A DNA stretch of 64,000 bases from Oceanospirillum linum (GTDB lineage Bacteria > Pseudomonadota > Gammaproteobacteria > Pseudomonadales > Halomonadaceae), in assembly GCF_900182785.1 (NCBI RefSeq), contig NZ_FXTS01000006.1, positions 124,001 through 188,000 on the forward strand. The letters run 5' to 3'. Shown piece by piece: positions 33,597 through 43,047 of this stretch. Under the pieces are notes generated by a model. The model was not told the DNA's origin and ran no database searches. It saw only the letters and a list, made by a program, of their open reading frames with translations. Positions within the stretch are counted from its first letter, which is position 1. Each line of letters opens with the position of its first letter. A program made the position numbers and the translations under genes.

Positions 33597-35351
33597 CTAG
33601 TCATTGATCGCATGCAGATATTGCAGCAAGGCTTTTTCAGTCAAGGGTGGTGAGTAATAGTAGCCCTGAATCAATTCACAGTTGAAACCTCTCAGAATTT
33701 CCAGCTGCTCTTCATTTTCAACCCCTTCTGCAACGGTGATAAAGTTAAAGTTCTCCGACATCTGCATTACGGTTTCCACTAACTTCTTATCCTGATCACT
33801 CACGTGCATATCTTTAATAAAAGTACGGTCAATTTTAAGCACTGAAACAGGCAGTTCTTTCAGGTAGGCCAGAGATGAGTATCCGGTGCCAAAATCATCA
33901 ATGGCGATTGATATCCCCGCTGCCGCTAACTGACAGAGTTGCTCCAGAGCGACGACCATATCGGTCATCAGACCGGATTCTGTGACTTCTATCTCCAGTG
34001 AGCTTGGGGGTAACTGATAGCGCTGTAAGGTGTTCAGGCATTTTTGAGCAAAGTCAGACTGAATCAGTTGCTGACTGGCTACGTTAATGGCTAATACAAA
34101 GTTATCTGCTACCAGCTGTTGGTCTCGCCACTGCTTCAGCTTCTGGCAGCTTTGATCTAATACCCACTGGCCTATCTCTATAATCTGTCCGGTTTTTTCA
34201 GCTACCGGAATAAAAACATCGGGAGGTATACGGCCTAAATCAGGGTGGCTCCAGCGCAATAAGGCTTCAGCGCCCAGGCATTGCTCGCTCTTCAGGGTAA
34301 TTTTGGGTTGGAAGTAAAGCTCTAGCTCCTGACGTTCAATTGCCTGATTCAACGCTTCCTGCAGCGTCACCTTCTGCTGTAATTGAGCTTCCAGCTCCGG
34401 TGTGTAGTCTCGCCAGGTATTTGGTTTTTCAGGGACTGCCAAAGCAGCAAGACGGATCAGGTTTTCCGCCGAACGCTGTGCACCGGATGTGCTTAATCCT
34501 GCACGTACATTGAGTCGTATCCGAAACTCCTGATAATCGATAGGTTCTCGGATAGTATCCAACAAGGGGGTTACGTGATCTGCCAGTTGTTGGCAGGAAA
34601 GCTCTGCCGCCTGTTTGGTTTCACGCAGCAGAACCCATTCGGTACTGCTCCAGAGGCCAAGAATATCCCCTGGCTGACGGTTAGCTACGGCTCTGTTTTT
34701 TAAGGCCAGCGCCAGATTTTCTGCTACTTCCAGGCCGTGCAACCGAGCCATCTCCTCTAAGCCATCTACGGAGAAAAAATAGAGCAGCTGGGGCTTGTCT
34801 TTCTGTAGGCGATCATGGAGTAGGTTAAGCAGTCCTCGCCGATTTGGCAGCCCGGTTAAGGGGTCCTCTACACTCATTCGGCGCAGCTCAGAGGTACGCT
34901 GTTGTACCAGTGTTTCCAACTCGTCCGCACGGAACATCTGTTGCTGAAGTTTTATATGCTCCTGAAGTATATTCTCCAGTCTGCGCAGGACCTCTTTGTT
35001 GTCAAAGGGCTTGGTGAGAAAGTCTCTGGCTCCAAGCTCCAAAGCCTGGTAACGGGTATCCTGATCGGTATTAGCCGTTAGCACAATAACGGCAGGTTGT
35101 TTATCCGGTAGCTGATCCCGAAGCTGCTCTAGGAGTTCAAGGCCTGTAATGTGGGGTATGCGGATATCAAGGAAAATCAGATCCGGACACTTTTGCTTAA
35201 CCCTGGGCATCAGCTTTCGCGGATCAGTCATACATTCAATCTGCTCAAAGCCTTCATCTTCAAGCATGCTGGCCAACAGGTCGACGTTGACCTCGTTGTC
35301 ATCAAGAATCAGGATATCTGCATCAGTATTTAATGAGCTTTGACTATCCAC
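33597..35351 (-). CDS. Response regulator with degenerate GGDEF and active EAL (c-di-GMP phosphodiesterase)
   Basis: 584 residues. REC receiver at 12-130 (phospho-acceptor Asp62, Lys114 in TKPFD), then a GGDEF-type domain (about 155-320) whose signature is SSTEW at 235-239, so not a cyclase. The EAL domain at about 330-580 is catalytically complete: Glu362 (EALLR), Asn423, Glu455/Glu458 (EVTES), Asp485-486 (DDFGTGYSSL), Lys506, Glu542 and Gln562. It would hydrolyse c-di-GMP when phosphorylated by the hybrid kinase, whose stop codon lies 2 bases before this start. Translational coupling is likely. Confidence 0.92.
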   Translation of the reverse strand: MDSQSSLNTDADILILDDNEVNVDLLASMLEDEGFEQIECMTDPRKLMPRVKQKCPDLIFLDIRIPHITGLELLEQLRDQLPDKQPAVIVLTANTDQDTRYQALELGARDFLTKPFDNKEVLRRLENILQEHIKLQQQMFRADELETLVQQRTSELRRMSVEDPLTGLPNRRGLLNLLHDRLQKDKPQLLYFFSVDGLEEMARLHGLEVAENLALALKNRAVANRQPGDILGLWSSTEWVLLRETKQAAELSCQQLADHVTPLLDTIREPIDYQEFRIRLNVRAGLSTSGAQRSAENLIRLAALAVPEKPNTWRDYTPELEAQLQQKVTLQEALNQAIERQELELYFQPKITLKSEQCLGAEALLRWSHPDLGRIPPDVFIPVAEKTGQIIEIGQWVLDQSCQKLKQWRDQQLVADNFVLAINVASQQLIQSDFAQKCLNTLQRYQLPPSSLEIEVTESGLMTDMVVALEQLCQLAAAGISIAIDDFGTGYSSLAYLKELPVSVLKIDRTFIKDMHVSDQDKKLVETVMQMSENFNFITVAEGVENEEQLEILRGFNCELIQGYYYSPPLTEKALLQYLHAIND

Positions 35352-35353
35352 AA

Positions 35354-37957
35354 TTAATGCTCCAGTTGTTTTTGCAGTGTCTGGAGTAACTGATCCAGAT
35401 CCAGAGGTTTATTGAGGTAATCGATAAAGCCATCTGACATAAGTTCAGAGCGACACTTGTCTGAAGCTGCTGCGGAGACTGCAATAACAGGTATTTTTCG
35501 GGTCAGAGGGTTACGTGACAGCATTTTTTGTGCCTGAACCCCTGTAATACCTGGCAGGTCAAGATCCATCAGAATTAGGTCCGGTATATCTGAGGCCGCC
35601 ATCTCCAGGGCGATCTCTGCGGAGGAGGCCAGAGATAGCCGGTAGGCCGGGTGTTCATCAACAAAAGCTTTCAGTAAACGCTGGTTAGCGGGATTGTCTT
35701 CCACATATAGCAGATGAATTCCCTTTTGTTCCGCATCCGTTTTTTGAGTCGGATTGTGATGCTCGGCACTGCTCTGATCAGCCAATGGTAGTGTAAACCA
35801 GAAACAGCTTCCTTTGTGCTCCTCACTTTCCACACCGATACGCCCCTGCATCAGTTCGACCAGCTGTTGACTCAGGGCTAGGCCGATACCGGTTCCTTCG
35901 ATGGCGGAATTCTCAGCACCGAGTCGGCTAAAGGGTTGGAACAGCTGTTCAAGCTGATCTGAAGAGATGCCTTCACCCGTGTCTTCAACTTCAATACGCA
36001 GTTGATTTCCCTGTGTTTTGCAGCGTATAAATACCTGGCCTTCAGGGCGATTGTATTTAATAGCATTGGTAACCAGGTTTATCAGTACCTGTTGGCAGCG
36101 GGTATAATCAGCAGTGACCCAGATGGTTTGATCCGTACTTTCGTCCGGCTGCAGAAGAATCTGATACTGGTCGGCTATCGGTTGCAGCCCCGCCAGTGCA
36201 TCCAGCATCATTTCCCGCACATTAAGGGATTCCAGAGAAACGCTGATACGGCCTGCCTCAATGCGGGCCAGATCCAGTACATCATTAATCAGAGCAAGCA
36301 GGTGCTGCCCGCTTTTGTAGATCTGTTTTACATGGCGCTGCTGGCGATCTGTCAGCGGGTGCTTACCGGACTGCAGAAGCTGAGCAAAGCCCAGTATCGC
36401 ATTCATTGGCGTGCGCAGCTCATGGCTCATCGATGAGAGGAATTCACTTTTTGCCTGGCTGGCCTGCTGAGCCGCGTCCCGTGCCTGACGCAGCTGTCCA
36501 TTGATTTGCTCACGCTCATGCATTTGCCGGTATAGGCGAATCAGTAATGCACAGGTACTGGTAAAAGGGTTCAGCCACTCAGCCAGTTCCGGTTGATAGT
36601 CCTTCTGGCCATTAGCGATGGCAAACATGCCAATCACTTCACCTTGGTCAAATATGGGCACACCCATGTAGCGATAAAGTTCCGGGTGACCCGGAGGCAG
36701 ATGGCTGTTCTCAAACCGTTCCTGCATCTTGTTATCAATAATTAACTCTTCATCGGCGAATACTTTACCAATAAGGGTATCCGGGTTACTGAGTAACATA
36801 TCGCCTGCCACCAGCTTATCCATCAGTAACTTGGACTCTTTACTCCACGACAGGTCTGTTATGGCATGCAGTTTGAGTGCTTTGCGGCCATCAACCAGCA
36901 AGACTTCACCGATAAATGCATACTCACTATCGGTCAGCTCCCGGAGTGCCTCCATAAGAAAAGCCCAAAGCTTATCTTTTGAAAGCAGTGCCTGGTAATC
37001 AGTCAGCCCCTGGTGGAGAATTTTCAGTAGTGCTTTCTCTTGCTGCTCTGCCCGTTGAGCAGCCCGAACATCCTGCAGGTCCGATAAAATACCAATGAAC
37101 TGGCGCTCTTCAGGTTGGTTGCTATGAACCTCACTAACCCCTAAGTGAATCGGTAACCGGGTGCCATCCTTCCGCCGGGCTTCAACTTCCCGGCCTTTGC
37201 CAATGATCTTAGCCTGGCCACTTTGCATAAAGCGACTCAGATAATCGTCATGTTCTCTTGCCCATGGGTTGGGCATGATCACTTTAACATTCTGGCCTTT
37301 TAGCTCCTCTTCACTGTAGTCGAGAAGCTGCTGGGCGAAGGGGTTAACTTCAAGAATGGTGCCGAGGTGGTTGATACGGATGATGCCTGCTGCCGCTGAA
37401 TCGACAATGGCACGGTAACGGGCCCGGCTGATACCAACTTCGTTTTTTTCACGGGCAAGTATAAGGGTTTGCTGGTGCAGGCGAATCAGCTCTTCAGCCT
37501 GACGGGCGAGCTGCTCCAGGCGGAGCACCTCCCGGGCAGATAGGGTTCTTGGCCGGGTATCAAGAATACAGAAACTTCCCAGGTGTAACCCGTCGCTAAT
37601 GCTGATGGGGATGCCGGCATAAAAACGAATTGAGCGTTCACCGGTGACTAAAGGATTGTCCCGAAACTGCTCATCAGCCAGTGTATCAGGGATAATCAGG
37701 TTTTCACCCAGGGATATGGCGTGAGAGCAGAAGGAGATATCCCTATGGGTCTCCGTACAGTTAAATCCCTGCTCAGACTTAAACCATTGCCGGTTTTTAT
37801 CCACTAGTGATACTAAAGCGATGGGGGTATCAAAAAGGTCTCTTGCCAGTTCTGTCAGTCGGTCAAACGCAGCATCTCGCCCTGAATCAAGAATCGCCAG
37901 TTCATGCAGATGCTGAAGGCGTTCGGTTTCGTTGACTGGCAATAATGGATCAGACAT
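35354..37957 (-). CDS. Hybrid sensor histidine kinase with FixL-like PAS domain
   Basis: 867 residues, no membrane helix, so cytoplasmic. GAF-like domain at 20-165. A PAS domain at about 180-295 closely resembles the FixL sensor: the heme-ligand position has His236 (EHDDYLSRF) and the FixL arginines are kept as Arg242 and Arg256 (IIGKGR). A second GAF domain lies at about 320-475. HisKA has phospho-acceptor His512 (SHELRTPMNAI). HATPase follows with NLVTNAIKYN and GTGIGLAL. The C-terminal receiver has Asp798 and Lys850. The phosphorelay likely feeds the EAL regulator next to it. Confidence 0.9.
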   Translation of the reverse strand: MSDPLLPVNETERLQHLHELAILDSGRDAAFDRLTELARDLFDTPIALVSLVDKNRQWFKSEQGFNCTETHRDISFCSHAISLGENLIIPDTLADEQFRDNPLVTGERSIRFYAGIPISISDGLHLGSFCILDTRPRTLSAREVLRLEQLARQAEELIRLHQQTLILAREKNEVGISRARYRAIVDSAAAGIIRINHLGTILEVNPFAQQLLDYSEEELKGQNVKVIMPNPWAREHDDYLSRFMQSGQAKIIGKGREVEARRKDGTRLPIHLGVSEVHSNQPEERQFIGILSDLQDVRAAQRAEQQEKALLKILHQGLTDYQALLSKDKLWAFLMEALRELTDSEYAFIGEVLLVDGRKALKLHAITDLSWSKESKLLMDKLVAGDMLLSNPDTLIGKVFADEELIIDNKMQERFENSHLPPGHPELYRYMGVPIFDQGEVIGMFAIANGQKDYQPELAEWLNPFTSTCALLIRLYRQMHEREQINGQLRQARDAAQQASQAKSEFLSSMSHELRTPMNAILGFAQLLQSGKHPLTDRQQRHVKQIYKSGQHLLALINDVLDLARIEAGRISVSLESLNVREMMLDALAGLQPIADQYQILLQPDESTDQTIWVTADYTRCQQVLINLVTNAIKYNRPEGQVFIRCKTQGNQLRIEVEDTGEGISSDQLEQLFQPFSRLGAENSAIEGTGIGLALSQQLVELMQGRIGVESEEHKGSCFWFTLPLADQSSAEHHNPTQKTDAEQKGIHLLYVEDNPANQRLLKAFVDEHPAYRLSLASSAEIALEMAASDIPDLILMDLDLPGITGVQAQKMLSRNPLTRKIPVIAVSAAASDKCRSELMSDGFIDYLNKPLDLDQLLQTLQKQLEH

Positions 37958-38299
37958 GGTTAAGACCTTCGCTTACAGGGTTTGGCGGTAACGGGGTTTT
38001 GAGTTGCAGAGAATCACAGATGATATATTCGCATAATAAGAGGATATCTTCTCAAATTTAGAGGCAACTACGGATGATTCAGAATTATACGATAAAACAA
38101 ATATGATAGATGCTGTTTTCTGGTGTATCAGGGTTAAAAAGTGCGTGCCTGAGTAAAGATCATTCAGCGTCTTTGGAGCGGTATCACGACCAGCCTATAA
38201 AGCAGGCTATAAAAAAACGGCCTGCAGTATGCAGACCGTTTCTTTTATATGGCATGTTTCTGTTCTTTGCCCGGGAACTAATCAATATTTTTTAACGGA
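37958..38299. other. Intergenic region upstream of the hybrid kinase
   Basis: About 340 bases. It contains the promoter of the minus-strand kinase-EAL operon (position not resolved) and the htpX terminator at 38211-38241. Nothing else is recognised. Confidence 0.3.
38211..38241 (-). terminator. Intrinsic terminator after htpX
   Basis: On the minus strand AAACGG-TCTGCA ... TGCAG-G-CCGTTT hairpin followed by seven T's. It lies just past the htpX stop. Confidence 0.85.
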
Positions 38300-39181
38300 T
38301 TAGCGACCACGCTGCAGAGCCTCGATACGCTCATCCAGTGGTGGGTGTGATGCAAACATAGCTGACATTCTGCCACCGGAGATAGCAAGAGCTGTCATGG
38401 AGCCTTTCATCATGCTTTCCTCACCAGATTCCGCCTTCAGACGCTGCAGAGCAGATATCATCGACTGACGATCCGCAAGTGTTGCGCCGGCATGATCAGC
38501 TTTGAACTCACGCTTACGGCTGAACCAGGTAACAACAGCAGAGGCCAGAATGCCAAACAGAATATCCAGCACAATGGTTAGTACCATTTCGGCAACCCAG
38601 CCCAGGCCGCCTTCACCTTCTTCGTTGGCGGTGAACTGATCAATTGCGTAAACCACAACACGGGTTACAAACATGACAAAGGTGTTCACCACGCCCTGAA
38701 TCAGAGCCAGGGTCACCATATCACCGTTAGCAACGTGACCGATCTCGTGGGCCAGAACAGCGCGCACTTCATCGGGGCTCATACGTTGCAGTAATCCGGC
38801 ACTGACCGATACCAGGGCATCATTTCGGTTCCAGCCCGTTGCAAAGGCATTGGATTCCATCGCTGGAAAAATACCCACGGTCGGCATCTTGATGCCTGCC
38901 TTTTGTGACAATTCGGCAACCGTTTGCAGTAACCATGCTTCGGTTTCGTTACGGGGCTGATCAATAACCTGAGTACGGGTGCTCATTTTAGCGATGGTTT
39001 TAGACATAAACAGAGAGATCAGAGAGCCTGTCATGCCGAAAACACCGCAGAAGATCAGCAGGCTGGTCAGGTTGAGGCTGCCACCCGACTTATAGCTGCC
39101 TACCCCCAGTACGCTAAGAACGATACCCGCAATTACAAGTACAGCCAGGTTCGTTAAAAGGAATAGTCCGATACGCATCAT
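38300..39181 (-). CDS. htpX: Membrane zinc metalloprotease HtpX
   Basis: Inner-membrane M48 protease that removes misfolded membrane proteins. It has 293 residues with two N-terminal membrane helices (about 4-25 and 32-55). The HEIGH zinc motif is at about 145. A hydrophobic region follows at about 160-235 and a third ligand Glu in the KADHAGA region. The C-terminus DERIEAL is the family ending. In Pseudomonas this gene lies near alaA and msrB, as here. Confidence 0.95.
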   Translation of the reverse strand: MMRIGLFLLTNLAVLVIAGIVLSVLGVGSYKSGGSLNLTSLLIFCGVFGMTGSLISLFMSKTIAKMSTRTQVIDQPRNETEAWLLQTVAELSQKAGIKMPTVGIFPAMESNAFATGWNRNDALVSVSAGLLQRMSPDEVRAVLAHEIGHVANGDMVTLALIQGVVNTFVMFVTRVVVYAIDQFTANEEGEGGLGWVAEMVLTIVLDILFGILASAVVTWFSRKREFKADHAGATLADRQSMISALQRLKAESGEESMMKGSMTALAISGGRMSAMFASHPPLDERIEALQRGR

Positions 39182-39393
39182 TTTTGCGAATTCTCCATCA
39201 AGTTAATCAGCTTTTTAAATAATAGTTATATATTAAATTGGGTTGAAACGTCCGGTTGCAAGGTGCGTTCGCATTTTAGTTGTTACGCAGCCTTAGCCGG
39301 AATTTCTCTGGGAACATTATTAAACCAATGTTGCCTTTTGATAGCGGCCACTTTTTTTGGTTCCATAGCCGTTGAGCAAAAAAAGATATTTGT

Positions 39394-39422
39394 GAAAAAA
39401 TACCCCGATTGAGTCGGGGTAT
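39394..39422 (-). terminator. Intrinsic terminator after alaA
   Basis: ATACCCCGA-TTGAG-TCGGGGTAT, a perfect 9-bp stem with T's on its minus-strand 3' side (AAAAAA on the plus strand just before it). Confidence 0.88.
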
Positions 39423-39448
39423 CAGATATCTTTGGATATCGTCCGGTT

Positions 39449-40663
39449 TTACTGGCTGTATTTGCTCAGAAAACGGTCGATGCGATTGATGGCATCTTCC
39501 AGCTGATCGACGTAGGGCAGTGAAACGATGCGGAAGTGATCAGGTTCCGGCCAGTTGAATGCGGTTCCTTGCACAATCAGCATCTTTTCCTGTTTGAGAA
39601 GGTCGAAAGCGAACTTCTCATCGTCATGGATATTAAAGCGCTTCACGTCCAGTTTAGGGAACAGGTAGAGTGCTCCTTTCGGCTTGACACAGCTGATGCC
39701 GGGGATATTGTCCAGCATCTCCCAGGCCAGATCCCGCTGCTCTTTCAGGCGTCCGCCGGGCAGTATCAGGTCATTAATACTCTGGTAACCGCCAAGGGCT
39801 GTCTGAACCGCATGCTGAGCCGGAACATTGGCACAAAGGCGCATAGAGGAGAGCATGCTCAGTCCTTCGATAAAATCTGCAGCATTATGTTTATTGCCGC
39901 TGATAATCATCCAGCCGGATCGAAAACCAGCTACCCGGTAGGACTTTGATAGGCCATTGAACGTCAGAAACAGAACATCATCTGCCAGACTAGCGATGGA
40001 GGTGTGCTTCTCTTCGTCGTAAAGAATTTTGTCGTAGATCTCATCCGCCAGAATGACTAGGTTGTGCTCCCGTGCCACTTCGATAATCTGCAGTAGCAGA
40101 GATTCAGGGTAGAGGGCTCCGGTAGGATTATTCGGGTTGATGATCACAATCCCTTTGGTGCGATCGGTGATTTTACTGCGAATATCCTCTATGTCCGGGT
40201 ACCAATCCGCTTGTTCATCGCAAATGTAGTGTACAGCCTTACCACCGGCCAGACGTGTTGCGGCGGTCCAGAGAGGGTAATCCGGAGCAGGGATCAGCAA
40301 CTCATCATCGTCATTCAGTAAACCCTGAGTCGCCATGACGATCAATTCACTGACGCCGTTACCGAGATAGATATCCTCAATGGAGACGTTGTCGATTTTT
40401 TTGCGCTGACACTCCTGCATTACTGCTTTACGGGCCGAGTACAAACCTTTGGATTCGCAGTAGCCCTGGGCATTGGGCAAGTTATAGAGTACATCCTGCA
40501 GAATCTCTTCCGGTGCCTCAAAGCCGAATGGGGCCGGGTTGCCGATATTCAGTTTAAGAATACGGTGACCTTCCTCTTCCATTCGTTTGGCTTCTTCAAG
40601 GACAGGTCCACGGATGTCATAACATACATTGTTTAGTTTTGTGGACTTTTTGATGGTTTGCAT
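39449..40663 (-). CDS. alaA: Alanine-synthesizing aminotransferase AlaA
   Basis: PLP-dependent class I aminotransferase; AlaA transfers amino groups from glutamate to pyruvate. It has 404 residues (E. coli AlaA 405). The opening KSTKLNNVCYDIRGPV is diagnostic of this branch. INPNNPTGA and the PLP lysine in NGLSKSYRVAGFRSGW are present, and the C-terminal FRIVSLPY holds the carboxylate-binding Arg. It is divergent from the enoyl-CoA hydratase gene and has a strong terminator. Confidence 0.93.
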   Translation of the reverse strand: MQTIKKSTKLNNVCYDIRGPVLEEAKRMEEEGHRILKLNIGNPAPFGFEAPEEILQDVLYNLPNAQGYCESKGLYSARKAVMQECQRKKIDNVSIEDIYLGNGVSELIVMATQGLLNDDDELLIPAPDYPLWTAATRLAGGKAVHYICDEQADWYPDIEDIRSKITDRTKGIVIINPNNPTGALYPESLLLQIIEVAREHNLVILADEIYDKILYDEEKHTSIASLADDVLFLTFNGLSKSYRVAGFRSGWMIISGNKHNAADFIEGLSMLSSMRLCANVPAQHAVQTALGGYQSINDLILPGGRLKEQRDLAWEMLDNIPGISCVKPKGALYLFPKLDVKRFNIHDDEKFAFDLLKQEKMLIVQGTAFNWPEPDHFRIVSLPYVDQLEDAINRIDRFLSKYSQ

Positions 40664-40862
40664 ACGGGTTCCGTTGTGCGGGCTGGGTGTCGGGCCAGGC
40701 GATAGTGCCTGGTAATATTAGAACGTAATCTATATTAAATAATATATCGGGCTTTGGTAAGCGGATAAATAGATGAATAGCCTGATTGATGGGTTTTTTT
40801 TACCAAGGTGATATGCTGTTTTGCTGATAAACTGAATTCAAACAATAAAAAGGACCGTTTAT

Positions 40863-41691
40863 ATGTCAGGAAAACAATCTCATCAAGCTCCGTCGGCCCA
40901 TTTAAATCAGGGAGATGAGGCGCTGGTCTTGCGTCAGGATAAAGGCGGAGTTAGCTATCTGATGCTTAACCGGCCTAAGGCTTACAACGCGCTTTCACTG
41001 GCCTGTATGCAGGCGTTGATTCAACAGCTGAGTCTTTTGGCTGATGATAAATCGATTAAGGTGATTGTTATCTCCGGAAGTGGCAAAGGGTTTTGTGCAG
41101 GCCATGACCTCAGAGAGATGAAAGAGGGGGGGCACCGAGGCTTTTTATCAGGAAACCTTTTCCACCTGTGCAGACCTGATGGCGAAGATTCAATCTATTC
41201 CGCAGCCGGTGATTGCCAAGGTACATGGTATTGCCACGGCAGCTGGCTGCCAGTTAGTGGCAACCTGTGACCTGGCCTATGCCGCAGCGGATTCCCGTTT
41301 TGCCACACCGGGCGTTAATATCGGTCTGTTCTGTTCAACACCTATGGTGGCTTTGACCCGTGCTGTGCACCCTAAGCAAGCGATGGCCATGCTACTGACC
41401 GGTGAAATGGTGACCGCAGACAAAGCGGAGCAAGTGGGGCTGATCAATGAGGCGGTTGCGCCGGATGCACTGGACGCCCGAGTGGACGAGGTCGCTCAGC
41501 TGATCGCCGCTAAATCGTCATATACCCTTAAGGTTGGTAAAGAAGCCTTCTATCAGCAGCGGGATATGACCCAGAGTGACGCTTACCACTACTGCAGTCG
41601 GGTGATGACAGAGAACATGCTGGCCCATGATGCCCAGGAGGGTGTTGACGCATTTTTGGGTAAGCGTCCTGCGTGCTGGCAGGGACGTTAG
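40863..41691 (+). pseudogene. Enoyl-CoA hydratase/isomerase (ECHDC3-like), frameshifted
   Basis: Crotonase-fold protein. The first reading frame (40863 to about 41132) gives YLMLNRPKAYNALSLA and the oxyanion-hole stretch SGKGFCAGHDLREMKEG. The second frame (from about 41134 to 41691) continues the protein with TEAFYQETFSTCADLM, CQLVATCDLAYAA and GLFCSTPMVALTR, closely like human ECHDC3. The frames join at seven G's (41126-41132): removing one G restores a single continuous chain of about 275 residues. So it is either a pseudogene, a slippage-variable gene or a base-call error. Acyl substrate unknown. Confidence 0.8.
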
Positions 41692-41743
41692 CCCCCTTTC
41701 TGCAGAGGCTTGGGAGTCTGAGCACAGGCCTCTTCAGAGTGGT

Positions 41744-42946
41744 TCAGTCAGCCTGAACCACTTTATTTCGCCCGGTTTTTTTTGCCTCATAGAGAGAGTT
41801 GTCCACTCTGTGTAGCGCGTCATTAAAAGTTTCGCCCGGTTTTAATTCGCCAACACCTATACTGACAGTGAAGCGCACAGGCTCATTATCGGTTGACGCT
41901 ACCCAGGACTGTTCGCAATGCATACGAATGCGCTCTGCTGCATGGCTTGCATTCTCCATATCTGACCCGGGCAGAATAGCCGTAAACTCTTCGCCACCAT
42001 AACGGGTCAGAATATCAGTACTGCGTAACTCATCTTTCATGATCTGGCTGAAAGCCTGCAGAACCTGGTCGCCGGTCAGATGTCCATAAGTGTCATTTAT
42101 CCGTTTAAAGCGATCCAGATCCAGCATCAGGACACTGACTACCGGCTGTTCAGACTTGCTCCAGGTTTTGCTCATTTCCTTCATGCGTTCCATCATAACC
42201 CGACGGTTCAGAAGACCGGTCAGAGGGTCCCGGGTTGCCTGACGGTATAGACGAAGCAGCATATGCAGCTGGGCCTGATTAGCCCACAGGGCGATGACCA
42301 GAAGAATGCTGATTAACCAGAGATCTTTAAACCCTGACAGAGTAAAAAGAGTGCCGTAAAAGAAGTCATTACAGAGCAGAGCAGCGATCAGCCCGGTTCC
42401 CAGAACGCTGGCTTCAATCAAAGTGAGAGGAAAAACACTAAGTATGGCAACCAGAAGAAATGGAATAAAACTGTAGCCTATCAGGGTATCGTTGCCTGAT
42501 AACTGAAGCAGGCAGACGGTATAGAAGAGTGCCGGGAAAATAATCAGTAATGTTAAACAAAGCAGTGAATGCTGAAGGTTTCTCTTACGGATATTGTTAG
42601 TCAGAAGCAGCCCCAGCATTGCGATGGACAGCAGTAGCCGATAAACAGCGATGACTCCGGCGTCATCAGATGTCAATAGCAGGTAATCTATAGGAATCCA
42701 CAGAGGGGCAAAAATAGCAAAAATAATGCTCAGGATATTAACACGGGTGCGTATATATTCGCTGCGGGTGGCATTGAAATCATCTGAATGAAAACGGTTG
42801 CTTAGTGTGTCAAATAGATTGAATTCAGATAACTTTCGATAGAGCCCCCCTGTTGCATCATCCAGCGTTGACGCAGCAGAAGTCCCCTGACGCCTGTCCT
42901 CTGATGGCGTTCTCTGTTCTGAACCTGGTGTAGAGGGCTTAGACAT
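41744..42946 (-). CDS. Membrane-bound diguanylate cyclase
   Basis: 400 residues. A soluble N-terminus (about 1-65) precedes six hydrophobic helices (about 70-225) forming a putative membrane sensor. The GGDEF domain (about 230-400) is intact: signature RYGGEEF, and the inhibitory I-site R-S-T-D lies five residues before it. It should make c-di-GMP with product feedback. The signal sensed by the membrane part is unknown. It is the reverse activity of the EAL protein at 33597. Confidence 0.92.
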   Translation of the reverse strand: MSKPSTPGSEQRTPSEDRRQGTSAASTLDDATGGLYRKLSEFNLFDTLSNRFHSDDFNATRSEYIRTRVNILSIIFAIFAPLWIPIDYLLLTSDDAGVIAVYRLLLSIAMLGLLLTNNIRKRNLQHSLLCLTLLIIFPALFYTVCLLQLSGNDTLIGYSFIPFLLVAILSVFPLTLIEASVLGTGLIAALLCNDFFYGTLFTLSGFKDLWLISILLVIALWANQAQLHMLLRLYRQATRDPLTGLLNRRVMMERMKEMSKTWSKSEQPVVSVLMLDLDRFKRINDTYGHLTGDQVLQAFSQIMKDELRSTDILTRYGGEEFTAILPGSDMENASHAAERIRMHCEQSWVASTDNEPVRFTVSIGVGELKPGETFNDALHRVDNSLYEAKKTGRNKVVQAD

Positions 42947-43047
42947 AAATGAGCGTTTACCTTGAACTGTTTTTTATACGATTGAGTAGCCTCAGCCGAG
43001 GGCTGATTGACCCTGACAGAAGGTATTACGCCCGAAGCTCTACAGGC

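Noticed and set aside
41126..41132. Programmed frameshift at the G tract
   Set aside because: Known programmed signals do not match, and a +1 shift at a G run is better explained by slippage or error.
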